The notes under the pieces are model-generated. The model had not been told where the DNA came from and searched no databases. It saw nothing but the letters and a program-made list of their open reading frames with translations. The position numbers and the translations under genes were made by a program. A stretch of 64,000 bases of DNA from contig NZ_JAALDL010000012.1 of the NCBI RefSeq assembly GCF_011045095.1, positions 1 to 64,000 on the forward strand. The letters are read 5' to 3'. Origin of the DNA: Grimontia sedimenti (lineage in GTDB: Bacteria; Pseudomonadota; Gammaproteobacteria; Enterobacterales; Vibrionaceae). The number at the start of each line of letters is the position of its first letter. Position 1 is the first letter of the stretch. Of the stretch, positions 51,005-61,203 are shown piece by piece.

Positions 51005-51050
51005 AAACGGGATGCGCCTTCACAGATTCACTGAAGGGTATCCCGTTTTT
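51005..51050 (+). terminator. Attenuator-like terminator between pqqA and pqqB
   Basis: AAACGGGAT pairs with ATCCCGTTT around an inner CCTTCA/TGAAGG hairpin and a T run. Placed just after pqqA, it should let most transcripts end there, giving more peptide precursor than enzymes, as reported for pqqA in other bacteria. Confidence 0.8.
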
Positions 51051-51097
51051 AATTCCAACCTGTTTATCGACAGGACAGCAATCGACGAGGTGAATGG

Positions 51098-52015
51098 ATG
51101 CAAATTGTTGTGTTAGGTTCAGCCGCCGGAGGCGGGTTTCCTCAGTGGAACTGTCATTGCCGCATGTGTCAGTCGGTGCGAAATGGTGCCAGTCGCGCTG
51201 AGCCACGCACCCAATCTTCTATTGCTGTGAGCGATGATGGTGAACATTGGGTGGTGATTAATGCTTCCCCCGATATCCGTCAACAAATCAATGCGTCGCC
51301 GCAACTTGCGAAAGCAGATGGAGCTAGAGGCTCTGCCATTAGCGCAGTGGTGGTCACAGATGCACAGATAGACCACACGACCGGATTGCTCATTCTTCGC
51401 GAAGGATTACCACTCGAGCTTTACTGCACCCCTGAAGTCGCAGAAGAGCTCAGTACCAGCTATCCGATTTTGTCGATGATGAAGCATTGGGAAGGCGGCT
51501 ATCAAACCCGAACTGTTGATATCCATTCGCGGGAAGGCTGGCGCATTCCTTCAGTGCCGAATCTCGAATTCCATCCGATTTCCCTGTCATCCAATGCGCC
51601 GCCGTTTTCGCCTTACCGGAACCGCCCGCGCCCCGGAGACAACATTGGCCTCAAGATTGTCGATACCCGAACGGGTGCCACTCTCTTTTACGCACCGGGT
51701 CTGGGCGCACCGGAAGATGCTGTGCTGGCAGCCATGCGTGATGCCGATTGCGTGATGATGGACGGCACGCTCTGGACGGACGATGAAATGATCCACGAAG
51801 GACTTGGCACCTCTCTGGGTTCGGAAATGGGTCATCTTTCGGTCTCTGGCGACGACGGTATGTTGGCGCTAATGGAGGATTTCACCAAGCCGCGCAAGGT
51901 GCTCATTCATATCAATAATACCAACCCCATTCTGGATCCTGACTCGCCGCAGCATCAGGCGGTGCTGGATGCCGGAGTGGAAATTGCCTTCGACGGCATG
52001 ACGATTGAGATTTGA
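51098..52015 (+). CDS. pqqB: PQQ biosynthesis protein PqqB
   Basis: 305 residues of the metallo-beta-lactamase fold: [40 protein letters not shown] and [11 protein letters not shown]. It is a nonheme iron hydroxylase that acts on the cross-linked Glu-Tyr intermediate. The start codon is the ATG at 51098. pqqC begins 14 bases after the stop. Confidence 0.95.
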   Translation: MQIVVLGSAAGGGFPQWNCHCRMCQSVRNGASRAEPRTQSSIAVSDDGEHWVVINASPDIRQQINASPQLAKADGARGSAISAVVVTDAQIDHTTGLLILREGLPLELYCTPEVAEELSTSYPILSMMKHWEGGYQTRTVDIHSREGWRIPSVPNLEFHPISLSSNAPPFSPYRNRPRPGDNIGLKIVDTRTGATLFYAPGLGAPEDAVLAAMRDADCVMMDGTLWTDDEMIHEGLGTSLGSEMGHLSVSGDDGMLALMEDFTKPRKVLIHINNTNPILDPDSPQHQAVLDAGVEIAFDGMTIEI

Positions 52016-52029
52016 TTCAGGGAGGCGCC

Positions 52030-52788
52030 ATGGCACAGCCAATGACACGAGATGAATTTCAACAGGCACTGCTCGCCAAAGGGGAGTACTACCATATTCA
52101 CCATCCCTTCCATCAAGCCATGTACGCGGGCAGGTGCACCAAAGCGCAAATCCGTGCCTGGGTAGCAAACCGCTTTTATTATCAGACCTCTATTCCGGTG
52201 AAGGATGCTGCCATCATGGCGAACTGTCGCGACCCGGAAATCCGCCGCGAGTGGGTGCAGCGCATCCTTGACCATGACGGTCACAAGAGTCTGGATTGCA
52301 AATGGGGGGGCATTGAAGCCTGGTTGCGTTTGGCCGAATCCGTTGGCCTGAATAGACAAGAAGTGCTCGATGAAAAATGGGTGCTGCCGGGCGTACGCTT
52401 TGCGGTGGATGCGTATGTTAATTTTGCCCGTCGGGCCACCTGGCAGGAGGCAGCCTGCTCATCACTGACCGAGCTGTTCGCACCGGAAATTCACCAGTCC
52501 CGTCTTGATTCTTGGCCGAATCATTACACTTGGATTGACCCTGAAGGGCTGACCTATTTCCGCCAGCGTCTCAGTCAGGCCCGTCGTGATGTGGAGCATG
52601 GCTTGTCTATCACGCTCGATCATTTCCAGACGGCTGAGCTACAGGCGCAAGCGCTGAATATTCTGCAATTTAAACTCGATATCCTTTGGTCGCTGCTCGA
52701 TGCCATCAGCATGGCATACGAATTTGAGCGTCCACCTTATGTCGGCATTACCGACAAACCTGTCTGGCACCACGCGCTCGACAGATAG
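52030..52788 (+). CDS. pqqC: PQQ synthase PqqC
   Basis: 252 residues from the ATG at 52030 (AGGGAGG upstream; a TTG at 52012 is a misleading extension). The all-helical oxidase has [32 protein letters not shown] and [18 protein letters not shown]. It closes the ring in an O2-dependent, cofactorless final step of PQQ synthesis. Confidence 0.96.
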   Translation: MAQPMTRDEFQQALLAKGEYYHIHHPFHQAMYAGRCTKAQIRAWVANRFYYQTSIPVKDAAIMANCRDPEIRREWVQRILDHDGHKSLDCKWGGIEAWLRLAESVGLNRQEVLDEKWVLPGVRFAVDAYVNFARRATWQEAACSSLTELFAPEIHQSRLDSWPNHYTWIDPEGLTYFRQRLSQARRDVEHGLSITLDHFQTAELQAQALNILQFKLDILWSLLDAISMAYEFERPPYVGITDKPVWHHALDR

Positions 52789-52825
52789 TTAAAACAAGAA
52801 TACGACACTAAAGCAGGGAGGCGAC

Positions 52826-53092
52826 ATGAACAGCGATACCGTCTATCAGCGCAACAGCATGTTCCGCATGCAGTTTGAAAAAGCGCAGGATTGTCACGTA
52901 CTGCTCTATCCAGAAGGGATGGTGAAACTGAGCGAAAGCGCTGCTGAGATTCTGATGCAGTTTGACGCACCAAGCTCGGTAGATGCCGTAATCTCACGTC
53001 TGGAAGAAAAGTTTCCCGGTGTGGATTTGGCTGATGACGTGAACGAGTTCGTGGAGGTCGCCCGTGACAAGAAATGGCTCGAAGCCTGTTAA
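52826..53092 (+). CDS. pqqD: PqqA-binding chaperone PqqD
   Basis: 88 residues, the usual size: winged-helix RRE fold with [24 protein letters not shown] and [20 protein letters not shown]. It presents PqqA to the radical-SAM enzyme PqqE. Its last 29 bases overlap the pqqE start, so the two are coupled, and in some bacteria they are fused. Confidence 0.94.
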   Translation: MNSDTVYQRNSMFRMQFEKAQDCHVLLYPEGMVKLSESAAEILMQFDAPSSVDAVISRLEEKFPGVDLADDVNEFVEVARDKKWLEAC

Positions 53093-54194
53093 TCCGCCGC
53101 TCTGGCTTTTGGCGGAGCTGACCTATCGTTGCCCGCTGCATTGCGCCTATTGTGCCAACCCGCTGAATCTCGGCGATCCCGATGACGAGTTGTCTACCGA
53201 TGACTGGTTCCGCGTGCTAGAAGAAGGTCGGGAACTGGGCGCGGTGCAGCTTGGCTTTTCCGGTGGCGAGCCTTTGATGCGCAAAGATCTGGAACAATTG
53301 GTCGCTCACGCCAAAGGGCTGGGCTACTACACCAACCTGATCACCTCTGCGGTTGGACTCAATGAGAAGCGGGTTCTGGCGCTGAAAGAAGCAGGGCTCG
53401 ATCATATCCAAATCAGTTTTCAGTCGGCCGACCCGGATTTAAGTGATGCGATAGCCGGAAAGCGTCACGCCTTCGAACACAAAAAAGCCATGTTCAAAGC
53501 CGTCAAAGATAACGGTTTTCCCATGGTGATGAACGTGGTGATCACCCGCCAGAACATCGAATCGATTGAAGCGATTATGGCGCTTGCGATTGAACTGGAA
53601 GCGGATTTCGTTGAGCTGGCTACCTCGCAATATTATGGCTGGGCGCTGCATAACCGTGATGCGCTGCTGCCATCCCAATCCCAGATTGAAGAAGCCGAAG
53701 CTAAGGTGAACGCACTTCGCGACAGTCAAAACGGCGTGGGGCCCAAGTTCATCTTCGTCACGCCGGATTATCATGAATCCCGCCCCAAGCCTTGCATGAG
53801 CGGTTGGGGAAACATTTTCCTCAACATTGCGCCGGATGGAAAAGCCCTGCCTTGCCACAGCGCAGCAATGTTGGATTTGCCCCATCCAAACGTGAAGGAA
53901 CACTCACTTTCCTACATTTGGAATGAATCAGAGAGCTTTAATCACTTCCGCGGATTTGACTGGATGCGGGAACCTTGCCGAAGCTGTAATGAGAAAGAAA
54001 AAGACTTTGGTGGTTGTCGTTGTCAGGCCATGTTGTTGACCGGAGACCCGGCGAATGCCGATCCGGTTTGCAGCAAATCCCCGCATCATCACGTGATTGA
54101 GGAGGCGGTGGCGAAAGCCAATCAGGGGTGTCACAGCGCCGCCTTGGCGAGAACCGTGAAGAACAGCCAGATGATTCTGTCCGTCAAACCCTAA
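53064..54194 (+). CDS. pqqE: PqqA peptide cyclase PqqE (radical SAM)
   Basis: 376 residues, starting with a GTG at 53064 inside pqqD. The radical-SAM motif CPLHCAYC has cysteines at 23, 27 and 30, [10 protein letters not shown] follows, and the SPASM end has [25 protein letters not shown] and a last Cys near PVCSKSPHH for two auxiliary clusters. It makes the C-C bond between Glu and Tyr of PqqA. Confidence 0.95.
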   Translation: MTRNGSKPVNPPLWLLAELTYRCPLHCAYCANPLNLGDPDDELSTDDWFRVLEEGRELGAVQLGFSGGEPLMRKDLEQLVAHAKGLGYYTNLITSAVGLNEKRVLALKEAGLDHIQISFQSADPDLSDAIAGKRHAFEHKKAMFKAVKDNGFPMVMNVVITRQNIESIEAIMALAIELEADFVELATSQYYGWALHNRDALLPSQSQIEEAEAKVNALRDSQNGVGPKFIFVTPDYHESRPKPCMSGWGNIFLNIAPDGKALPCHSAAMLDLPHPNVKEHSLSYIWNESESFNHFRGFDWMREPCRSCNEKEKDFGGCRCQAMLLTGDPANADPVCSKSPHHHVIEEAVAKANQGCHSAALARTVKNSQMILSVKP

Positions 54195-54226
54195 GGTTTG
54201 ATGAACACAATGAGTGAGGAGTCGCA

Positions 54227-56257
54227 ATGGCGAAACCGCATCCTGCTGCGCCGGATTGGCTGCTGTTGCCGCCAGATGAACAGCAACTGGAAACAGGCTG
54301 GGTTGGGTATCGTCATGTCAGCGGCGCCATGCACTGGCATCATGCTGCGTCAGATGAGGACAGGTTAAGCGCAGCGATTGTGTTTCCAACGCCGGCAGAT
54401 GATGACAGCGGAATCACTCATGCGCTTGAACACATGGTACTTCGCGGCTCTGCACGCTACCCCGAGCCTGATACCTTTCTGACCTTGCGCGCCGAGCTGG
54501 CGCTGCTCGAATTTAACGCCACCACCCAAAAGGAAAGCACCCGTTTTCACCTTACTGGATACGATCCCCACTCAGTACTGCGGGGCATCGGGTTTATGGC
54601 GGACTCTGTGCTGGCACCGCAACTGGCCGACGATGATTTTGACGATGAAATCGTCCGTGAAGAGGGGAATGGTCATGATGGCGCACTATATCGTGAGCTT
54701 GGCGAATACATGCGCCACGAGCGGTTCCAGCAATCCACTGAGCAGGCGGCAATGAGCGAGCCCCGTGCGCCATTATATGGCGGTATGCCTGAGACAGTGC
54801 CGCTGCTGGATATCAATGACCTTCGCCGTTATCACAACCATTACTATCGGCCCGAATCCATGGTGATCCTCACAGCCGGCAGTTGGCCCATGGTGGCGCT
54901 TTGGCGACAGATTTCCAAATCTCTCAGCAACGTTGGGAAGCCGTTGCCGACAGAGGTGCCAGAGTTGTCGCTGCGTGCTGATGTGGCATCAGAGAATCAC
55001 ATATCCATTGAAACCCTTTCCTATTCTCCACATTGGGCGGCGGCACTTTATCCAACGCTTTGTTCTCTGAGAAACCAGCAAATGTTGAAAACACACGGGG
55101 CGACCCTTTTGCCGCTCATTACCGATTTTCAGCCGGTACCAGCACTGCGTTTCAGATTGGATGAAAACGCGGATACTGAGGCGCTTCATCGCCATGTTGA
55201 GGAGGTAGCAAAGCGCATGCCTTCACGGCGTGTTAACTGGCAATCCGGATATTTCTCTCTGCAACAAGGGCGGGACATGGTTAGGCGATGGGGAGATGGA
55301 CTGCAACGGCTTTACCATGATTTTTCAGTGACACCATTTGCCCCGTCTTATCTTAAAGGCGATGTCAGTGAGCCTTTGCTTGAAGAGGCGCAGCTTTCCA
55401 TTGCCAATACCGAATGGCTTTCTCCTTGTAAACCGTTGACGCGAATGGCGATCCTCTGTCGTTGCAACGCGCGTGATGAAGAAACCAAAGCAGCATTGGA
55501 ACGCTGGCTAATCCTCTGCCAGCAGCGAACCTTGCGCTGGGCATGGATGCAAGGAAAACCTGTGCTGGGCAGTATGGGCGAGTGGCATTGCGCCAATGCG
55601 CTATTACTTGGATACACAGTGGACTTGCCCCTAGAGCAGGTCGATGTGCTTCGTCATTTCTGGCACAACCATCTGAGCGCTGATGAGATCAATGCGCTGG
55701 ACGGTGAATGGCAGCATACCCAAAACGGTATTGAGTTTTATGTCGCGCACAGCACACCTGTCTTCCGTGCCGGCAACATCATGGCCAGTCACAAAGACGA
55801 AGAGGGCGCGATGCATGTGACGCTTTCGTTCCCACACACGGTAGAAGCGGGCGATATTGCAACTTTTGGCCAGGCAGTGATGGCGAGCGACATGGTAAAA
55901 AAACGCCGTCTCGGTGGGCGTTGCTACAGCTTTGGGGTGTCGATTGATTTGATGACATACGAACTGGCTTTTGACACGGTAGCGGACAGTGACCCAAGTG
56001 TCAGCTTTGTTGCTTTGCTCAACGCGATTGAAGGGCTGACAAAGCCAATGGAATTTGCTGAGTTGGAAAAGCGCTGTCAGGGCGGTTTAGGTTTGGTTTC
56101 AGCTTGTTACCGGAAGTCCCACGCACGGTTCCACACCTCGTTGTTGGAATCTGTTGGCCAGTCAACGGCAGTGGATTTTAGCGCGGTAACACCCACCAGT
56201 CTGGCTGACATTGCCACTGATGTGCTAACTGCGCTTAAACATCCCACCGTACACTGA
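54227..56257 (+). CDS. pqqF: M16-family zinc peptidase in the pqqF position
   Basis: 676 residues. The inverted zinc motif HALEH (H65, E68, H69) and a downstream glutamate in VREEGNG (about E146, 77 residues away) form a typical M16 zinc site. The segment HALEHMVLRGSARYP resembles M16C (PreP/falcilysin-type) peptidases more than classical PqqF, but the protein is shorter than PreP. In the pqq operon it probably cuts the modified PqqA peptide, a step otherwise done by PqqF/PqqG. No signal peptide. Confidence 0.82.
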   Translation: MAKPHPAAPDWLLLPPDEQQLETGWVGYRHVSGAMHWHHAASDEDRLSAAIVFPTPADDDSGITHALEHMVLRGSARYPEPDTFLTLRAELALLEFNATTQKESTRFHLTGYDPHSVLRGIGFMADSVLAPQLADDDFDDEIVREEGNGHDGALYRELGEYMRHERFQQSTEQAAMSEPRAPLYGGMPETVPLLDINDLRRYHNHYYRPESMVILTAGSWPMVALWRQISKSLSNVGKPLPTEVPELSLRADVASENHISIETLSYSPHWAAALYPTLCSLRNQQMLKTHGATLLPLITDFQPVPALRFRLDENADTEALHRHVEEVAKRMPSRRVNWQSGYFSLQQGRDMVRRWGDGLQRLYHDFSVTPFAPSYLKGDVSEPLLEEAQLSIANTEWLSPCKPLTRMAILCRCNARDEETKAALERWLILCQQRTLRWAWMQGKPVLGSMGEWHCANALLLGYTVDLPLEQVDVLRHFWHNHLSADEINALDGEWQHTQNGIEFYVAHSTPVFRAGNIMASHKDEEGAMHVTLSFPHTVEAGDIATFGQAVMASDMVKKRRLGGRCYSFGVSIDLMTYELAFDTVADSDPSVSFVALLNAIEGLTKPMEFAELEKRCQGGLGLVSACYRKSHARFHTSLLESVGQSTAVDFSAVTPTSLADIATDVLTALKHPTVH

Positions 56258-56268
56258 GGCCCCGAGTA

Positions 56269-56937
56269 TCAGCGCTTTAGATAGCGGTCAAAGTCGATAT
56301 TGGTAACGCCGACAACGGCCTGGATTCGATTGTGTACGCCAAGCTTTTTCAAAATTGCCGAGACGTGCGATTTTACTGTGGTTTCGGAGATATTCAGATC
56401 GTAGGCAATCTGTTTGTTTGCTGCGCCTTGTGCCATGGACTTCAACACCAGTAGTTGGCGACGAGTGAGGGTATGGAGCATTTCTGGGGAGAATTGTGGT
56501 TCTTCTTTGCGCCGGTGTGAGCCTTCACTCTCTCCTTCCGCACGGATGATATCGGCAGGTAGATACACATGCCCATCCAGAATTTGTTCGAACGCTTCCC
56601 GCATTTTTTCACGCGGTGCACTTTTGGCGATAAACCCGACTGCGCCATAGGCGATGGTTTGTAGAATGATTTGTTTGTTAGTTTCCGCAGAGATAATGGC
56701 AACAGGAATCGTGGGGTGTTGGTTTCTAAGCTCAAGCAACCCTTTGAGCCCCGCCATACCGGGCATGTTCAGATCGAGAAGGATAAGGTCAAGATCGGGA
56801 TTTTTCTCAGCCACATCCAGTGTACGTTCAATGTCTTCAGACTGCAGGATTTCACACTCTTCGAAACGTCCGCGTATCACCGCTATTAAGGCATCGCGAA
56901 ACAGCGGGTGGTCGTCTGCAACGAGAAATTTGTACAT
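56269..56937 (-). CDS. ErdR-like LuxR-type response regulator
   Basis: 222 residues: a receiver domain with phospho-Asp D55 ([10 protein letters not shown]) and a NarL/FixJ helix-turn-helix ([36 protein letters not shown] split). From memory it closely resembles ErdR of Pseudomonas, which switches on ethanol oxidation genes. Divergent from the FIST sensor gene, which in turn precedes a hybrid kinase, so the three likely form one signalling unit for this island. Confidence 0.86.
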   Translation of the reverse strand: MYKFLVADDHPLFRDALIAVIRGRFEECEILQSEDIERTLDVAEKNPDLDLILLDLNMPGMAGLKGLLELRNQHPTIPVAIISAETNKQIILQTIAYGAVGFIAKSAPREKMREAFEQILDGHVYLPADIIRAEGESEGSHRRKEEPQFSPEMLHTLTRRQLLVLKSMAQGAANKQIAYDLNISETTVKSHVSAILKKLGVHNRIQAVVGVTNIDFDRYLKR

Positions 56938-57249
56938 GATTCAATCCTTTTTAATACTGCAAACACCGTCGTCCCAACGGGTGTCACATCAAGAATGACC
57001 CTTTAAGGCGTCACTAAAATAGCCGCTTTATCACTAAGGTTTTGCGTGCTATTCAGTGTAGTGACCCTGATTCCATTTGTAGTGGTCGAGGTGTCACAAT
57101 CTTGAAACTTTTGATATGCAAAGTTTGCAATTTTGTAAATATCCTTCCTAAGTATGACGTTACTCCGACCTGCGAGCGATTAAACTTAAGTCATATGCCC
57201 AACGATCAATAGGCATGCTAAGTTGTCTTAAAAGTGAGCAGGAGAGCCC
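56938..57249. promoter_or_regulatory. Divergent regulatory region between erdR-like and nosP-like genes
   Basis: 312 bases with no gene. It holds a perfect 13-base inverted repeat TGCAAAGTTTGCA at 57117-57129 and a pair GTGAC/GTCAC (57061, 57093). AT-rich. These dyads are candidate binding sites for the response regulator next door. No sigma-70 promoter stands out. Confidence 0.4.
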
Positions 57250-58452
57250 ATGGCAGCCCGTCAACCTTCCACGCAGCACCGCGCTATTTTTAGTGCGGCC
57301 ACTTACCAGTTAGACCCGGCCAAAGCCGCACGGGAACTGGCGATGCAGCTCGATGACGAAGATATTGGCTTTGTGCTTTTCTTCTGCTCAGCCGCTTACG
57401 ATTTGGAACCGCTCGGCCGTGAAATGAATCAGGCATTTTCCCATTGCGAAGTGATGGGGTGCACCACGGCGGGCGAATTGATGCCTTCTGGCTATGCCAA
57501 AAGCAGCATCAGTGCGCTGGGCTTTTCGCGACGTGACTTCAAGGTCAGCGGTCGGAGGGTTTCACTTGATGGCTTCGATCTTCAGTCTGCACAGCTTTGC
57601 GTTAGTGATTTGATGGATGCCTGCCAGCAAGATCTCAAAGCGCCGATCAATACCAATACTTTCGTCTTAACCCTGATTGATGGTCTATCACCGAACGAAG
57701 AGCGTTTTCTGGTGACACTGGATACGGCTCTCGGCCGGTTACCGCATTTCGGTGGTTCCGCTGGCGATGACGTCAATCTCGCCAATACTCACGTTTACAG
57801 CGAAGGCGCGTTTCACAGTGAATCTGCCATCGTTGTCATGTTTAACACCCATTGCCCGTTCGAAGTCTTCACCACTCACCACATTGAAAGTCTTGATAGC
57901 AAGCTGGTGGTGACTGACGCTGATTGTACAGCGCGTCGGGTACACGAGTTCAATGCCGAGCCTGCAGCGGAAGTGTATGCAAGGGAAGCGGGTATTTCGC
58001 TCGAAGATCTCCGTCCTGAAATCTACGCCCTTCATCCTCTTGCGGTGCTGATTGGTGATCAGTATTACGTCCGCTCTATCCAGAAAGTGAACGAGGATTT
58101 GAGCCTCGATTTTTACTGTGCAGTCGACAATGGGATTGTGGTTACCGCTATGCATCCGGGCGATTTGTTTGCCGATATGGACGCCAAACTCTCTGCGATT
58201 CAGTCCCGCATTGGTGAGCCTGAGCTTACGTTGGCTTGTGATTGCTTTCTCCGCCGCCTTGAGATTGAACAGAAGATGATGCGTGACAAAGCCAAAATGA
58301 TGTTCCAACGATTTAACTTCGTCGGCTTCAACACCTATGGCGAACAGCTCAATGGCATTCACATGAACCAGACGCTGACTGGGGTGATGATAGGCAAACC
58401 GCCCGCTCATCCGCCCAAAGTGCCGCTGGCAGTTGAGCGCAAGGCAGGGTGA
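57250..58452 (+). CDS. FIST-domain sensor protein (NosP-like)
   Basis: 400 residues with FIST_N (about 35-230; GFVLFFCSAAYDLEPLG, VMGCTTAGELMPSGY, LPHFGGSAGDDVN) and FIST_C (about 240-375). FIST proteins bind small ligands; NosP of Pseudomonas and Vibrio binds haem and senses NO, controlling its neighbour kinase. The next gene begins three bases later and is that type of hybrid kinase. The haem ligand cannot be confirmed from sequence by eye, so NosP is a likely but unproven name. Confidence 0.85.
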   Translation: MAARQPSTQHRAIFSAATYQLDPAKAARELAMQLDDEDIGFVLFFCSAAYDLEPLGREMNQAFSHCEVMGCTTAGELMPSGYAKSSISALGFSRRDFKVSGRRVSLDGFDLQSAQLCVSDLMDACQQDLKAPINTNTFVLTLIDGLSPNEERFLVTLDTALGRLPHFGGSAGDDVNLANTHVYSEGAFHSESAIVVMFNTHCPFEVFTTHHIESLDSKLVVTDADCTARRVHEFNAEPAAEVYAREAGISLEDLRPEIYALHPLAVLIGDQYYVRSIQKVNEDLSLDFYCAVDNGIVVTAMHPGDLFADMDAKLSAIQSRIGEPELTLACDCFLRRLEIEQKMMRDKAKMMFQRFNFVGFNTYGEQLNGIHMNQTLTGVMIGKPPAHPPKVPLAVERKAG

Positions 58453-58455
58453 TCA

Positions 58456-61086
58456 GTGGCTGAAAAGGACTTGTCGCTCGAACAGCAGCTCGCTGCGCTC
58501 AAGGAAGAAAACGCGCGTCAGAAAAAGATGATTGATGCCTTGGTGAAGAGGGTTGAGCAAGGTGGCAGCGGTCAGGTAGACGCCTGGGGGGCATTTCAAC
58601 ACTCCGTGGTGCTCGCCGATCAGGTGCGTGAGAAAACCGAAGAACTCAACCACGCACTCCATTCCATTGAGTCCACCAACCGCCAGTTAACACAGGCCAA
58701 CCAACATGCTGAGCAGGCGCATCAGCGTTTCATCGATGCAATTGAGTCTATCTCAGACGGTTTCGCACTTTATGACCCTAACCGCGAGCTGGTGTATTCG
58801 AACAGCCGCTTTCAACGCTATTGGCAGGACAATGCCATTTCCCTCAATGCGCCATCTCTGACGCCAGAAAAAATCCAGCAACTCGCCAAAGACCGCGGCC
58901 TGATCGTACGTGAAGTGCCGGGCAACCGGAATGGCCATACCCTGAAATTGCAAAATGGCCGCTGGCTACAAATCAAGGAACGCCGGACCAGTGATGGTGG
59001 CGTGGTAATGCTGTATTCAGATATAACCCAGCTGAAACTGGCTGAGACCGCGCGCTTTGAGGCGGCTATGGCGGAGAAAAGCCGCATCCTGCAGAACATG
59101 GTGGATAATCTGTCTCAGGGAGTGCTCATGGTCAGTGAAAGTGGGGAAGTGCAGGTATTCAACCAGCGTTTCCTCGACATGAGTGGTTTTGAGCAATCCC
59201 GATTGATTGGGACGCAGATTGAGCCTCTGGCTGAAGATTCACCGGTGACGCTTTGGCGGATTGGCCGCGGGGGAATTCGTCCGCCCGAAGGCATTCGCGT
59301 GCAGACCCTGAATGATGGCCGCGTCATAGAAGTGCGTAGCCATGCGATGGACGATCAGGGCTACGTCAACACCTACACCGATATCACCCAACGCTATTTG
59401 GATGCCAAAGAGCTGCGTGAAACCGAGCAATGGCTGCGCTTGATCACCGATAACGTGCCCGCACTGATTGCCTATGTGGGCGATGATCTTCACTACCAGT
59501 TCACCAACCGCGCTTACGACGAATGGTATGGCTTTCCGCGGGGGCAGCTGATTGGCAAGCACATATCCGTCTCACGCCGCTCTTCGACCTTTGAGGCGTT
59601 GCGCCCTTATGTCGAGCGAGCGCTGGATGGGGAATCTGTGGTGTTTGAAATTGAGGAGTATAACGCCTCCGGTGAAGCGCGTTACGTGGTGAAAAGCTAT
59701 GTGCCGAATCAGGCCTCCAATGGCAAAATCACTGGGCTGTTTGTGCTCAACTGGGACATTACCGAACGCAAGCAAAATGCCGAAGAGCTTGAGCAAGCTT
59801 ACCAGACCATGGAACACCGGGTTCAGGAGCGGACGGCGCAGTTGCAAACCCTGAACGACCAGCTTCAGGATGAAGTGGAAGAGCGCCGCGTGATTCAGGA
59901 GCGCTTGCTGGAAACCAAGAAAGAAGCTGAACGGGCAAACCTCTCCAAAACTAAATTCCTGGCTGCTATCAGCCATGATTTGCTGCAACCTTTGAATGCG
60001 GCGCAACTCTATCTCGGTTCTCTACTCAGTCACCGTATGTCGCCATCCGCGAGAAAACTGGTGAGTTCACTGGCGCACTCGCTGGAAGATGTGGAATCCC
60101 TCATCACCACGCTGATGGATATCTCCAAGCTGGATGCCGGGGTGGTGCGGGCTGATAAGCAATCTTTCCCAGTGAGCGATCTGCTCGATAACATCGCAGA
60201 TGATTTCAGCCATGCCGCAGAAGGCACCAGTGTGGAAGTGCGCTATGTGCATAGTTCTGCCTATGTTTACACCGACTCTCAATTGTTGGCGCGGATTATC
60301 CGCAATCTGATGACCAATGCCATTCGTTATACCCCGAGTGGGAAGATTCTCTTGGGTAGCCGCCGTTGCAAAGAGGGGCTTCGTATTGAAGTGCTGGATA
60401 CCGGTGTTGGTATTCCAGAAGACAAAAAGAACGAGATTTTCCAGGAGTTCAAACGCTTAACCGCTAAGCAGGATGAAAGCCATACCCAGCTTGGTTTAGG
60501 GCTGGCGATTGTCGACAAGATTGCCAGCGTGCTTGGGCATACGGTAACGGTGGATTCTGTTCCGGGTGAAGGCTCTCGTTTTTCTGTGCTGGTGCCTTAC
60601 GGTAGACCGGAGACACAAAGTGTTCGTAACGTCGAATCTTTGGTTTCTGATAACAGCGTGGTGCTTCAAGGAGCACGGGTTTGGGTGATTGATAATGACC
60701 CTAACATCTGCCGCGCGATGGAAGAACTACTGCAACGCTGGGGCTGTGAGGTAACAAGTGCCGGTTCGCTTGAAGAACTGCAAATAAGCTGCGACACAGT
60801 GCAGAGCCCTGTTGAGCTGTTGATTGCTGATTACCACCTCGACAATGGCATGACTGGATTATCGCTGGCAAAATCTATCAATCAGCAACGTATGCAGAAG
60901 GTGCCAACGGTGATCGTCACTGCCAACCGAAGCGAAGAACTCCAGCATCAAGCCCGTGATTGCGGCTATTTGGTGATGCACAAACCGGTTTCGCCGATGC
61001 GTTTAAAAATGACCATGGTTCACCTCCTCGCGGGCGATCAGGCAGACCCCATTCTTGCGAGAGTGGGAGCGTCTCACAATCGATAG
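58456..61086 (+). CDS. PAS-domain hybrid histidine kinase (NahK/ErcS'-like)
   Basis: 876 residues, soluble. An N-terminal coiled coil (EQQLAALKEENARQKKMIDAL) is followed by three PAS modules (about 90-200, 200-310, 315-440), a coil, HisKA with SHDLLQPLNA (phospho-His), the HATPase NLMTNAIRYTP and DTGVGIPEDKKNEIF, GLGLAIV, and a C-terminal receiver (LLIADYHLDNG). It should autophosphorylate and feed the ErdR-like regulator. The neighbour FIST protein probably gates it. GTG start three bases after the FIST stop shows coupling. Confidence 0.9.
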   Translation: MAEKDLSLEQQLAALKEENARQKKMIDALVKRVEQGGSGQVDAWGAFQHSVVLADQVREKTEELNHALHSIESTNRQLTQANQHAEQAHQRFIDAIESISDGFALYDPNRELVYSNSRFQRYWQDNAISLNAPSLTPEKIQQLAKDRGLIVREVPGNRNGHTLKLQNGRWLQIKERRTSDGGVVMLYSDITQLKLAETARFEAAMAEKSRILQNMVDNLSQGVLMVSESGEVQVFNQRFLDMSGFEQSRLIGTQIEPLAEDSPVTLWRIGRGGIRPPEGIRVQTLNDGRVIEVRSHAMDDQGYVNTYTDITQRYLDAKELRETEQWLRLITDNVPALIAYVGDDLHYQFTNRAYDEWYGFPRGQLIGKHISVSRRSSTFEALRPYVERALDGESVVFEIEEYNASGEARYVVKSYVPNQASNGKITGLFVLNWDITERKQNAEELEQAYQTMEHRVQERTAQLQTLNDQLQDEVEERRVIQERLLETKKEAERANLSKTKFLAAISHDLLQPLNAAQLYLGSLLSHRMSPSARKLVSSLAHSLEDVESLITTLMDISKLDAGVVRADKQSFPVSDLLDNIADDFSHAAEGTSVEVRYVHSSAYVYTDSQLLARIIRNLMTNAIRYTPSGKILLGSRRCKEGLRIEVLDTGVGIPEDKKNEIFQEFKRLTAKQDESHTQLGLGLAIVDKIASVLGHTVTVDSVPGEGSRFSVLVPYGRPETQSVRNVESLVSDNSVVLQGARVWVIDNDPNICRAMEELLQRWGCEVTSAGSLEELQISCDTVQSPVELLIADYHLDNGMTGLSLAKSINQQRMQKVPTVIVTANRSEELQHQARDCGYLVMHKPVSPMRLKMTMVHLLAGDQADPILARVGASHNR

Positions 61087-61203
61087 ATCCCGCTGTGGCA
61101 CATCGTACGGCGCGGGTCTATGCTTTTCCTAACGAAACGTGTGGTTATTGTTACGTTTGTTTCGACGTAACGCATTGATTTGGCAAAGCAGCAGGAAAGT
61201 GCG

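Noticed and set aside
52012-52029. TTG start for pqqC
   Set aside because: The ATG at 52030 has AGGGAGG at proper distance and matches the family N-terminus.
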